Source: Apium graveolens
Lineage: Eukaryota > Streptophyta > Magnoliopsida > Apiales > Apiaceae
Assembly (NCBI RefSeq): GCF_009905375.1
Contig: NC_133655.1
Span: forward strand, 170,065,141 to 170,129,140
Reading direction: 5' to 3'
Length of the DNA: 64,000 bases
The notes beneath the pieces are model-generated. The model was not told the DNA's origin, did not search any database, and was given only the letters and a program-made list of their open reading frames with translations. The position numbers and the translations under genes were made by a program. Within the stretch, counting starts at the first letter, position 1, and every line of letters starts with the position of its first letter. Below, piece by piece: positions 34,301 to 45,385 of the stretch.

Positions 34301-37300
34301 TTATGATATAGCCCCTCCATATCAAAATAATTACCTGCATACTTGTTTGAAGTCAGATCCACGACTGCATTATCTTCCTTTCCAGTACTGAACGATAAAC
34401 TCTCACTTTTACTCATGTTCTCTATATGAGGAAAGTGATGTCTAATGGTGTAATCTGCCAAAGTACGGACAATATCCAGGTCCTCCTTTCCTCTAGATGC
34501 ATGTAACTGGAATGAACCAAAACGTATAAAGGATTGAGCAACTCTACAAACTACAGCACCAGGTTCATCCTTTGGATTTCCGCTGCAATCACATGAATAA
34601 TCAGAAATCAGATACCCAACTTAATACTAAAACACTCGACACAACTGCAGCCACATTTCAAAACAAACACAACTCTTATTTAATGACATTGACTAATATA
34701 AGAGATCTGGTATGCTTTTTCATCTGGAAAAACCATACCTTCAAAAAAGATATATTAAAGTTACAACCATCAGTTTTGCAATATTTCGAGCAACATAAGA
34801 AACTGAAACATTTATGGCAATTATAATACTGCAGTTTTTAACCTTTATACAAACTGTTGGCAGGATTAGGCACAATTCCCACACCCGAATCTAAAAATGA
34901 ATACCACTGAAAAGACCATACTTTTACTTGGGGGTTAATAAACTCAGTTTACGAAAAAGCACTAAATCTGTATGTAGCAAAGAAATGCAACTTAGACGCC
35001 TGTGAACTGAAGGACTGGTCATCTCCCACCAAGCATTCCCCCATATCAGGTGTGATACACCATTCCACACCTTTGATCTCAGAATCTCATGTGCCTAACA
35101 GAAAGAATTTGGTTTCGAAACTCTTGTTCGAAAGCATAAATATTGGTGTGGCATCTCCTGATTTAGCTTCATAATTAACTTGTTCAATACAAACTTATGC
35201 AAAAGACAATGAAGTTATAAAGAGTTCCAATACAGCCCCTTTAGCAACATCTTGGGGAACGTATTACCTAGTCCAAAAACCCGTCATATCTTAATAGACA
35301 TATTGCATTCAATCAATTTGTCCTTACACTCATCAACTGCTACCAACTACATCCAGAAGACAAAAAAATGGTGTCTTGGCAGCACGATATATATATTTTC
35401 TTATAATAAGCACTTCTATAGTATAGGAGTTCTATCATACCTGGGACGAGAAAAATACTTCATAACTAGTTCTCTGTTATATTTTAGTACAATTATCTCG
35501 AACTTGAGTACCATTAATGGTTTTATTTATTCCTATATTTTGTCCTCTACTTTTCCTGCACAACGATTTAGGATTATATTAGGGTAACATTCTCGCGGAT
35601 TTTGCTAAGTTGGTTATTAAATACAGAAAGAACTTACCATCAAAATATCAGATATATAATATATTCATACTAACAAATTTTTATTAATCCAATATTAGTA
35701 TTACTTTACAATATACACTTTGCCTTCAAATTGTGCATTTGCACAAAAATTCAGTTAACGGTTTTCATGAATTATAGTTAATAAATTTTTCATAACTCTT
35801 ACTAGCTCTTAAGGTCTTACTGAGTTGTGTTATCTAGAATCTGGTCACTTGTACTAACTATATATCTCACTTACTAATGGCAAAGAAAGCATTGCTAGGA
35901 GATTCCATATTGAAATTGAGAGAAAATTTAACACAGCAGATGATGATTCCTACAGTTCGCATTGACTTTACACATCTATAAAAAAATCTACTGTCGGCGT
36001 CAGCTGAGCCCCTCTCATTCTCCATATCTATGTAAGCCCTATTCTAACTCTGTATCAGTCTTCTTGAAGCTGACCGAGCCTACCAAGAAAGTAGAATCTC
36101 AACTTAGCCTGCCAAGTTATTAGAAGTTCACGCTGACATAGTGAATTATTTGTCAGCATCAGGTGAGCCCCTCTCATTCTCTATATCTCTATAAGCCCTA
36201 TAGTTTTTCCGTATCAGTCTTCTTGGAGCTGACCAAGCCTTCCGAGAAAGTAGAATCTCAACTTGAGCTAAGTTATAAGAGGTTCATGCTGACCATAGTG
36301 AATCGATAGTGGGCGCCCGGGACAGGTAAGTATAGACCAGTCTTCGGGTGATGAGGTGGGTTAGATACGAACTATACAGCTAGTTGTAGAATATATTATT
36401 TTTAACGAGTGCCATCTGATTCTCATATATCAGACGTGCAAGTGCCCGGGACCTATATAAAAGAACTTCCCCAGGAATAGATACAAGGGGTTAGAATACT
36501 AGTTCTTGAGTCGATGTAACTCAAAGATAAGAACCTCCAGCTCCCTGACATTTCTTACCTTTATACACCCACTGTAGGAGATAAGTAGGGCAGCGAAAGA
36601 TAAGACAAGAATTCCCTAAGGGCTAAGGCGGCCACCAAGCTTTCTTACCTTTTCTTCTAGCTCTTCCAGCTTTTAAAATGTTATACCATGGCTAAGGTAC
36701 AACTACTTTATCTTCTCAGGTATCTGCTAAGTAACTATTAACTTGTATGGTTAGACAAACGAACACATAATAAATGGCCCTCAACATCAAAACAACTACC
36801 TAACTAGCCATTCAATGAAGAAACATCCAAACAAGGTCCGAACACAAAACAAACATAGAACATCTTTAATTCCACCTGGAAATTGGAATGCACTAATATA
36901 AATGGAAAACCTATCCTGAGAACGGCCTCTGAACAATCGTCAACACGTATTAAAAACCTTAAAGTCCCTCTCATAAGAATACAAAAGCATCAATAGCAAA
37001 CTGGAGGTAAAATACTGAGTCAACAGTAATTTTATATAGAGAATATATTTTTGAGTCAAAAAAGGGTGCTCAAGTACATAAGCTATACAAATTATAAACT
37101 TATACTTATACTTCATAAGATAACTCATGCAATGTGTCATCCATATTTAAATATTTAATATAATATTTGTAGAACATACTCGTAGAACATGTCACGGCTA
37201 ACATATTTCCCTGTTGTCACAAGACAAAGTGCACGCGTCGTTGGGATTCCCAAACTCTTCATTGCTTCGCTGCAAAGGAATTCACGGATGCTACTACGCA

Positions 37301-40300
37301 AAACTGCAAGACCATCAGCAAAACGGCTGTATGGTGTTTTTCCAGCACCCTTGAGCTGTAATTCCCACCTTTCGGACTTCGAATTCAAAACCTCCCCAAG
37401 CGTTATTGCACGACCATCACCCAACTGACCAGCCCACATCCCAAACTGATGCCCTCCATAACATTGAGCATAGGGCATTCTGAGAAAGTAAAAAAAGAAG
37501 AAGTCAGCAGAGCTGAATGAGAAGGCTCTAAATGAACACCTAATCAGAGATATAAAAGAACCATGATGCTTACCCTCCTGCCAATGGAGATGCCCCAGAG
37601 AATTTGAGTGCAAAATCAGGTCTTTCAAATCTGAAATACTCTATAATATTAGTTGCCTACATATTGAAATAGTGTATGGTGACGAGAGAGAAAATTTACA
37701 TAAAATAGTGAATATAATGAGTGAACGTAGAGAAGGTCCATGCTTTAAATATATTTAAAATAATTCCCAATAGCAACTACAATAAATAACTCCACAAGGG
37801 AACTAGGTTATAAATAGAAGCCCTCGCTGTCCAATCTCGAATCTAATATGGTTTCCAGTACATCTCAATTACTACAAGTGCCAAGAACTGAATCACAGGT
37901 CAAACTGATCATGGAGAAAATCCAGTTGATAATCAGAAGCACAGACAGCATGGATAGAAAGGCAGGGAGCCAGGTAGCGCAAAACAAAGGTTAGTTCCTC
38001 AGTTCAAATAAATTTAAAGAATAGAGATGGTCCTAATTTAGCATGCCAAAATGCAGGACACTCTATAAAATAACGAAATAGTACATACAAGCATATAACA
38101 TGTTAGGAACAAGCATCAAGATCTACTTAAAAATAATAAAATTTATTCAATAAGTAGACTCTACTTCGTATATCATATTAAATTTCATTTTACACTAGCT
38201 TTGAAGTTACTGGCAGTGCTATCAAGCCTATGACTAGTCAATCAGTTAGGATATTGAAACTACTTGTGAAAGTTTGTTTTAATTTCCATGGATTATACCC
38301 AAAAACCCAACCCGAAATTTAGGAAAAACACTGATGTAGGAAAAAATTGCAGAAAAAAACGATTTATAAAACAAGATCGATAATAAGAGAACAAATGATG
38401 AATTATACGATTCCCAAGAATAATTAATCAATATTATTCTCAAGAAAAATGTATAATCAAAGCTACATAAAAATGTGGGGAATTACATTACTTATATAGA
38501 GTCTAAAACTCTAGTATTAAACCTAATGGACTAAGGTCCGTAACATTTGGGCTTTATTGTAAATAAACTACTTATTAGATAACTCCTAACCCCACATATA
38601 AAACATATAGATAAATACATTATTTATCTCTACTCTAAACAAATATAAACTACTTAATAACATATAAATTAACTGGTAATTTCCGTTCATCATCAATCAC
38701 CCTCTGGTGACTCTTATGTTCTTTTCATAGCTTTAATCTAGTAAATCTCTAATTCCAAATTGTGTCTCTATACACAGATGTGATAATCATATACACACAA
38801 ATATAATATACGTGTATATAAATATCCCTGTTAAATATATATATAGTCCATTACTTTTGATTTAAACAATGAGAATGATGTGTGATTAGCTACATTATAA
38901 TATTAAATTTAGCAATCTAGGTACATGAACATGTCAGTTTATGTGTTAGCTGGTTTAAGTGTCATCAAATTGGTGTATGAGGGGTAAGGAGAGAAGAAGT
39001 TGGGGTTGGTAAGTATATTTCGAATTCTCACAAAAGATCATTTCAAAGCAATATTAATTCTCAGATAGTAATAATATTTAAAATTACTTGAAATAAACTC
39101 CAGTATATTGATACACTCTCCCTTATCCATATCGGCTGTTATTGATAATTGTCTTAAATGTTTTTTATATATAGTATTAATCAAAGCTAAAACAAAAGCA
39201 TCATTAGAGAGTAACTCACTCTCCAAGATCCAAATCAAGCAACTCAGCAACTGATTCTGACCACGCGACAAGCTCTGGGTTCTCCACCTCAACTGATGGA
39301 GAGACTTTTGTATAACAAGCATGCAGGACCTACATAATAAACAAGACAGAACACATTAATTACATAGGTAAAAACTGTTTAAGAAAGAATAACTGTATAC
39401 ACTTTTTTAATTTGTAGTGTAATTTTTTTTAATATATAAACAGAAGCTCTTTATTTTACATAACTCTTCTGAAGGAAAGATAATTCTGTCTATAATTTGG
39501 GTGTAACTTCTAAGTGATAGAAAAATAAATACAAAAAGGCAAATCCAATGTTAATAAAAACTAAACATTAGAGCTGGTAGGCTTTTATTTTATTCCAAGA
39601 TGTACTCCCAATGATTTTTGAAAATACTAGGGACTCCATCTATGGAAATTAACATTTTTACAAACTAATGAGCTTAAGCATTAAGGGCGAAAAATAAAAG
39701 TTGCATAGTTTTTCTTTTCATATAAAGGTTTATATTATTTCTAAACATTATCACGTAGTTAGTTCTAAAGATTATGTAACATAATTGTTCTCTTCATGCC
39801 AGATTTGACTGGTGCTTTTTGAATCCCACTGGGTTGAATTACACATATTTAACCTCATTTGGTTTCCATCTTTAACATAACCAACATTTATATTGCCGCC
39901 TTTAAATTGCACCAAACTTATTGCACATTTTTGGATACATTGACATTCCAAGTTGTGCCAGGATATGTGACATATAATTACCTGGACACACTCATCCATA
40001 GTTGTTAGCAACACATAATCCTTTTAAAAGAAGGACATTTCCTTTCACATAAGTCTAAAATGGATTAATTGGCATAGAGCAGATACCCCTTGGTTTTAGT
40101 AGTAAGAGGTTGAGGGTTAGAGTATCGGTGGGAGAATGGTGTGTAGGTATTTATACTCCTCTAATTGATCATATAGTAACAAAAAAAATCCAACATGCAA
40201 TGCGGCATGAGTAGAGTAATCCTTTAAAGATAGATTGGTGAAGCACAATGTTGCGAAAAGACCGGTTGATATACAATACAACTAACTACTATATATATAT

Positions 40301-41715
40301 ATATAACAAATGTGCTAGTTTGTGTGAGAGAGGGAGCTGTACTGCATATTTATTAAGTGGGTAACACGTTAGAAGGAAAATTCCTAAAAAGATCTTTTTA
40401 ATGAATGGAGCACTCAAAAAAGTGTAATTGTACTTACAAACATTGTGTTGTATGCGTACCGACCACTCAGTGCATCTATAAGAACAAGATTGCCAATGAA
40501 ATCAGTTTAAAACATGTTGGAAATTTTGATATTTTTTAAAAATAGAAAGTTTTGGCTTAAATATTAAGAAAATAATAATATAAAGAAGATTCAATTAGAT
40601 GTTGCACAATAACGGATCTGATAGTGTATGTCAAAACTGTTGATAAGAAAACAGATTGGAATGGGGGAAGGGGAACTACATCATATTTCTACGCAATTGA
40701 TTTTTATTAGACCCCTTCTGACATAATATTTCCAAGGGATAACTGCCTACTCTTACATTAGTAAATAGCTGAGGATACACAGATATCACCTAAAGGTAAA
40801 TGGTGTTCACTTAACATAATGATCATTCATATTAGTAATCAAGCTTAAACTTGCGACTTCCTGAGGTTCACCTAAAAGATTTCTTAGGATTCACCTAACA
40901 GCTGGATTCAATACCCATTTGGTACTTGGGCTCAATTTATTCTTACTGGGCCAAAGCATTTCTTCATGAACACTTATATTAATGCTAAAACTCCCATGAG
41001 TCCAAGTTCTCACAAAGAACCGCTATATACTTAAACCATGTTCCCTAAAAGCAGAATTAAACTCTCATTATAGGGTTAATTTCCATTTAAATGGTGCAAC
41101 GCCCCTCTTGCTGATAAGGTAGCCTCTTATTCTATCCTTTAAATGTCTAGTTAAACAAACGAAGTCAAGATCCTTTAAATGTCTAATTAAACAAATGAAG
41201 TCAAGATGTCCCGTGTAACAATCACAATAAATGAAATCAAAACTTTCTATATACCTCACATTCCCACACAACAAAAATTAGCATCACATCACAAGCACCC
41301 ACCAAACAAACACAAGTTGCAATCTTTAAACTTGAACACTAAAACTAAACATCCCCAAAAATCAAGAATATACCTCACGGGGAATTGTATCGGTTCTTGG
41401 ATCACCAGGTAGCTCACGAACAAAAGAATGGTCCCAATTAAAATCTTCAAGCTTTAATTTAGGGCTACTCAAGCTCTGTTTATTGAAATCATCAGCAACA
41501 GATTCAATAGATAATTCTGGGTTGTCCATTTTAGAGGATTTGAGAGATGGGTTTTGAGAGAGAGCTGAGGATGGGCTAATATGGAAAAAACGAAAAAGGG
41601 GTTTGGAGAGAGATCGAGAGAGAAATCGAGGGAGAGAGAGATGGTGGGAGAGAGACAAGAAGGCGGTGGTGGTGGAGAGAGAGTGAGAAACAGAAGAGGG
41701 GAAATGGGAAAGCAT
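31390..41715 (-). CDS. SELO: SelO, protein adenylyltransferase (AMPylase), 8 exons
   Basis: The spliced CDS is 41715-41374, 39329-39220, 37630-37574, 37479-37180, 34582-34335, 32519-32213, 32133-31860 and 31644-31390: 1893 nt, 630 residues, all GT-AG and in frame. SelO has a pseudokinase fold and transfers AMP to Ser/Thr/Tyr of proteins, with roles in redox regulation. Motifs: [19 protein letters not shown] (about 99-117), [18 protein letters not shown] (about 177-194), [14 protein letters not shown] (213-226), and the active-site Asp382-Asn383 with metal-binding Asp392 ([15 protein letters not shown]), with the same 10-residue spacing as in bacterial SelO. The C-terminus is CMLSCSS, with Cys where animals have selenocysteine. 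The start is the ATG at 41715; the first about 60 residues are Ser/Leu/Phe/Arg-rich and poor in acidic residues, fitting an organellar transit peptide. A second Met lies at SSKMDNPE. The length matches plant SelO. It appears functional. Confidence 0.96.
33430..33640. repeat. GC-rich block inside SELO intron 5
   Basis: The block is rich in GGGTGCGGC, CCCCGGTGCACCCCCG and GTACG palindromic pieces, in sharp contrast to the AT-rich intron around it (32520-34334). It has the look of an inserted mobile-element fragment, but no ends or duplication were identified. The minus-strand open frame here is not recognised as a protein. Confidence 0.4.
35993..36305. repeat. 159-bp tandem duplication in SELO intron 4
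   Basis: Two copies begin GTCGGCGTCAGCTGAGCCCC (35993) and GTCAGCATCAGGTGAGCCCC (36152). Both contain CCCTCTCATTCTC, CGTATCAGTCTTCTTG-type and AGAAAGTAGAATCTCAACTT boxes. They differ at perhaps 10-15% of bases. The following 36305-36650 (GGGCGCCCGGGACAGG...) also looks mobile-element-derived. Confidence 0.75.
37631..39219 (-). other. SELO intron 2, holds a probable retroelement remnant
   Basis: No exon lies here. At about 38290-38700 a stretch with AAAAACCCAACCCGAAATTTAGG, a CCCCACATATAAAACATATAG box and ATCACCCTCTGGTGACTC stands out from the intron background and resembles decayed LTR sequence. Ends were not found. Confidence 0.35.
39330..41373 (-). other. SELO intron 1, no other feature recognised
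   Basis: This is a 2.04-kb intron, donor GAG/GTATAT at 41373 and acceptor TTATTATGTAG at 39330. It contains a short direct repeat at about 41139-41197 (GATCCTTTAAATGTCTA and TTAAACAAACGAAGTC-type units). No coding segment fits SelO between exons 1 and 2. Confidence 0.6.
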
Positions 41716-42024
41716 GTTTTTGTTTATGTATGTGTGAAACACAACTGTTGCACGCAAGTTACGATTGTTGTGGACTTTTGCTTATTTTTCCGTGGACTTT
41801 CAAATAAAATACACTTCTTACCAAAAATATATAAGTATAATTTAAAAAGATTATTTATTTATTATTAATTAATGAATCTTTTATTTATTTATCAATAAAT
41901 AAAATTTATTCATTTAAATACTATTTTTAAATTTTTTTTATAATATTTTATATTCACATGTACCTAAAATTTATTATGGTTATAATATTAATGTGATATT
42001 TAATTACATTTATTTTTTAACATT
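41716..42024. promoter_or_regulatory. SELO 5' flank
   Basis: This is upstream sequence between the SELO start codon and the retrotransposon LTR beginning at 42025. The first about 100 bases must hold the 5'-UTR; beyond that it is AT-rich. The Tat retroelement inserted within about 310 bp of the start codon, so only a short native promoter remains beside SELO. Confidence 0.5.
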
Positions 42025-42530
42025 TGATAGGGAGTAAAACAAATCCTAATTGCGTAATTAATATCGCATTAATTATATCCGAATTGGACTGACAGTTAAG
42101 CCCATTAGAAAGGGCCAAAACCCTGAATATTAATTAATTTTGTAATTAATTAATAAGGGATAAATCAGCTGATGATAAAGTCCAAATAAGGACACAATTC
42201 CTTGGAGATTAGCCTCCAAGAAATCTCATAGGATAAGTAATCGGTTTCCTACTTCCTAGGAATCCAAATTCCATTCTAATTCAGAGACTTGTCCACCAAG
42301 TCTCTCAACCCTAGTCCAATTCAAAGATTCTCAACATCTATATAAGGGGCCTCACCCCATAAATCAGAACTACGTTTTTGACTTGATCCTTGGCAAAGAG
42401 CAAGGTACGTAGGTATCTTGTTAAGGCAGATTAAGTCATGAACACAAGGGCAGTCAAATCGAGTCTCGAAGCTCACGAATCCCAATAGTAAATAAAGCAA
42501 TTAATATACCTTAAATTTTTATCCATAACA
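42025..42530 (+). repeat. 5' LTR of the Tat element
   Basis: It begins TGATAGGGAGTAAAACAAAT and ends TTTTATCCATAACA, 506 bp. A TATA box (TATATAA, 42339-42345) lies in its 3' half, about 190 bases before the end. The preceding 5 bases ACATT are the expected left target duplication; the right partner lies outside the window. The start is placed by the TG and family resemblance, so it may be off by some bases. Confidence 0.7.
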
Positions 42531-42531
42531 T

Positions 42532-42549
42532 TTGGCGTTGTATGTGGGA
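42532..42549 (+). other. Primer-binding site of the Tat element
   Basis: TTGGCGTTGTATGTGGGA follows the LTR by one base. It resembles the TGGCGCCGTCTGTGGGA sequence at this place in related plant elements, with changes at CpG or C positions. Confidence 0.55.
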
Positions 42550-43057
42550 AAGCATAACAATAACCATGGCGAGAACATGGAGCGGGAGCAATGCCCCCGA
42601 AGGAACACCAGCTGGGACTACCCAAACGATTTCATCAATCATGGAGATACCCCCGCATTCGACCTATGCTACCACCCAAGGAGGAACCCAGATAGGGGCA
42701 ACTGAGCCTCAGCCACAAGGGATAAATCCCCCGGCTCCTCAAGGGACGAATTCCCAACTTCAGCAGCTACATGCACCTGTGAATCCTCGACCCGTTGGGT
42801 ATGAGTATTCTACTATTGTGACCACTAACCCCCCTTATAGGATGCCCCTATACCCCGAAGTTGGGGGAAGTGGACATGTTAATCGGAGTGAAGCACAAGG
42901 TCAGACGCCCCAATATATACGCGGTTTGGCTCCTATCCCGGAGGATCAAGAATTCTCTGGCCCTTACACTGAGAGAGATTCCGAATCTTCGGATGATGAT
43001 GTGGTCCCAAGAAGGAGGCGTGTTGGTAAAGAGCCGATGTCTGATGGTAACCAGCGT

Positions 43058-44080
43058 TGTTATTCCCGATCAATGCAACAAGAATAACAGAAGGGGGGGG
43101 GGTTGAATGTAATTCTGACTTCTTTTTCTGATTTTAAGAATATTCTTATTTTATATATAATGTGTTTGATTTTACAAGAAGTGCAGAATGAAAGTAAAAT
43201 GGAAATCAAAAAACAAAGTAATAAAACACAAAGCTTTAAAATTTTCTAGTGGATTTGAACTTATCCACCAGAGATATATGTATAAAGCTGAGAACTCTGT
43301 GATGCTTTAATAACATACAACTACTTACAAGTGAACTTACAGAATCACAGAGAGATGCTTAACAAATACAGTTTTATCTATCTCTCTGAAAATAATGCTT
43401 ACTTAGTTATTTTGTTCTACTTGCTACACTTGGTTTATATACTATTAAGTTACATGATAAAAGGACAAATAAGTAAAACAAAAATTGTTTCTATTCTAAT
43501 TACATGCTACTTCATTACTCTATCCAGCATCTTTGAATATCTTCATAATTACATGAAAATGGTAATGCTTATTTGCTCTCTAAATCCTGCAATTAGGTTG
43601 CCACATTCCATTTGCAAACACCCGACACATGTGACTGTGTTGTCACTGTCAACTGCTCTTTTGAATTATGATCATCCGTCGGGACTATGTTGGTCATCCG
43701 TCGGAGCCTTGTTGATTATCTGTCGGGATCATCCGTCGAGAGCCTTTCTATCACTTGATTCTATTTCACTTATACAAAATTACAAGACATCTTATATTTA
43801 CGATTAGTCACCCTATTCTGCATATCAATCTAGTAGTCAACATGACTTAAAGAATCCTACAACATCTACTAATACATTGTTGTTTGCAGGCATGTGCTAT
43901 AAGATTTATTATTACATAAGATACACTCTCGATGGATGTTCAGTTGTCATCCGTCGGGACTATGAAGTTCATCCGCCGGGACTATTGTAGAACATCCGTC
44001 GAGAGCTACAAATACACTAAGTTAAATCTACTAAGGTATTTTGTTCAACTTATCATCAAGTTCACAACATATTCCTAACA
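43058..44080 (-). mobile_element. Solo LTR, 1023 bp, in Tat gag, TSD AGCGT/AGCAT
   Basis: On the minus strand it runs from TGTTAGGAATATGTTGTG (44080) to TCGGGAATAACA (43058), with an internal CATTCAACCCCCCCCC stretch before the end as in SIRE/Maximus-type copia LTRs. Flanking bases are AGCGT (43053-43057) and AGCAT (44081-44085), a 5-bp duplication with one G-to-A change at a former CpG. Taking out the LTR and one copy leaves the gag frame open, which supports these ends. Confidence 0.8.
43668..44005. repeat. CATCCGTCGGGACTA motif array in the solo LTR
   Basis: ATCATCCGTCGGGACTA and close variants occur at about 43671, 43693, 43716 (ATCTGTCGGGA), 43729, 43949, 43970 and 43992, some ending GAGAGCC/T. 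These are short dispersed repeats within one LTR, comparable in layout to the array in the 28026-29313 LTR but with a different motif. Confidence 0.8.
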
Positions 44081-45385
44081 AGCATCCTAGGAGCACCCGA
44101 GGGACGGATTCCCAAGAAGTCCGGGAGAGAATCAGGGCTCACAAGGCTAAGATTCAAAGGCTGAAGCGCGACTTGGAGGCGCACCTGATCCCCAGTCCCC
44201 CACTACCTCTGAGGGGGAGAAATCCTCCTCCAATCATAGACCTAGATGGTCCACTACAAAGATGGACTGCTGTCCCGAGGGCTGACCCAAGTAATCTTCT
44301 GCCCCTAGTTGATCCTGATGATCCCACTCCACCATTCACCGAAGAGATAATGAATTCCCATATCTCAAGGAAATTTAAGATGCCCACCATCAACGCTTAT
44401 GATGGCACAGGAGATCTCGCTAATTATGTCGGGACATTCTCTAATACACTATTGATGCAGCCCGTGAACTACACTATTAAGTGTCGGGCCTTTCCTCAAA
44501 CCCTATCTGGAATGACTCAAAAATGGTATAGCCGTTTGCCTCCAAATTCCATTGGGTCTTTTAGAGATCTAAGCCAAGCTTTTATTAAGCAATTCATTAG
44601 TGGGAGAGTGTATGAGAAAAGTTCAGCATCTCTCACGAGCATTGTGGAGGGAGCAAAGGAGTCCTTGAGAGACTATCCGAATCGTTTCACCAAGGAAGCT
44701 TTGAAGGTCTCGGACCTAGATGACAAGGTAGCTATGATAGCATTGCAGCAGGGAACTAAGGATGAGTTTTTCAAGATGTCATTAGCCAAGCGTCCCCCTG
44801 AAAGCATGTTGCAGCTCCAAGACAGGGCCGAGAAGTACAACAAAGTGGAGGAAAATATGAGGAAGACTGTAGTGAATATATTGCTAAGGAAAAGTATCCT
44901 AGAACCGAGCAAAGCATTGATTTAACCCCGAAGAAGGGATGACCTGGACAAAAGTTCACTGAATATGCTAAGTTGAACGCTCCTAGAAGCCAGATCTTGA
45001 TGGAAATCGAGAAAGACATAGATGTTCGTTGGCCTAAGCCCCTGAAGGCTGATCCTACCAAGTTGGATAAGAGCAAATATTGCAGGTTTCACAAGGATGC
45101 CGGTCATGACACCGATGAGTGTAGGCAATTGAAAGATGAAATAGAGTTCCTCATTCGAAAAGGAAGGCTGGGCAAGTATACCGGAGATGGAGGAGATATG
45201 AATAACAATGGAAGAAAGAATTTCGATGATCGTAGGAGGGATCAAGACGATCAGGGGAGAAATCTCCAGCCCAGGGGACCGGTGATAAATGCAATCTTTG
45301 GAGGACCACGACCCCGAGGGTCAGTGATAAATACGATTTTTGGAGGACCAACTGCTGCGGGCTCATCCAGAAACTCGAGGAAATC

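Larger units (their letters stand above)
42566..45385 (+). pseudogene. gag of the Tat element, interrupted
   Basis: The likely start is ATG 42566 (MARTWSGSNAPEG). A Pro/Gln/Gly-rich N-part ends at the solo LTR (43058). After it come a helical stretch (EVRERIRAHKAKIQRLKRD) and the retrotransposon gag core (TLSGMTQKWYSRLPPNSIGS, then SLTSIVEGAKESLRDYPNRF). The CCHC-like knuckle CRFHKDAGHDTDEC is at about 45079-45120. A frameshift near 44875 and a stop near 44939 break the frame. The frame joins across the solo LTR if one duplication copy is removed, and runs into protease across the Tekay insertion in the same way. Gag forms the virus-like particle core. Confidence 0.8.

Noticed and set aside
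35252..35587. 111-codon plus-strand frame in SELO intron 4
   Set aside because: It lies inside an intron, has hydrophobic AT-driven composition and no recognisable motif.
41716..41757. Upstream extension of SELO exon 1 from TTG
   Set aside because: The ATG at 41715 fits the family length and transit-peptide position.
41581..41868. Glu/Arg/Gly-rich plus-strand frame
   Set aside because: It is antisense to the GA-rich SELO transit peptide exon.
43077..44082. AACAAG direct repeat as the target duplication of the solo LTR
   Set aside because: It would leave ends without TG...CA and would not restore the gag frame. The AGCGT/AGCAT pair does both.
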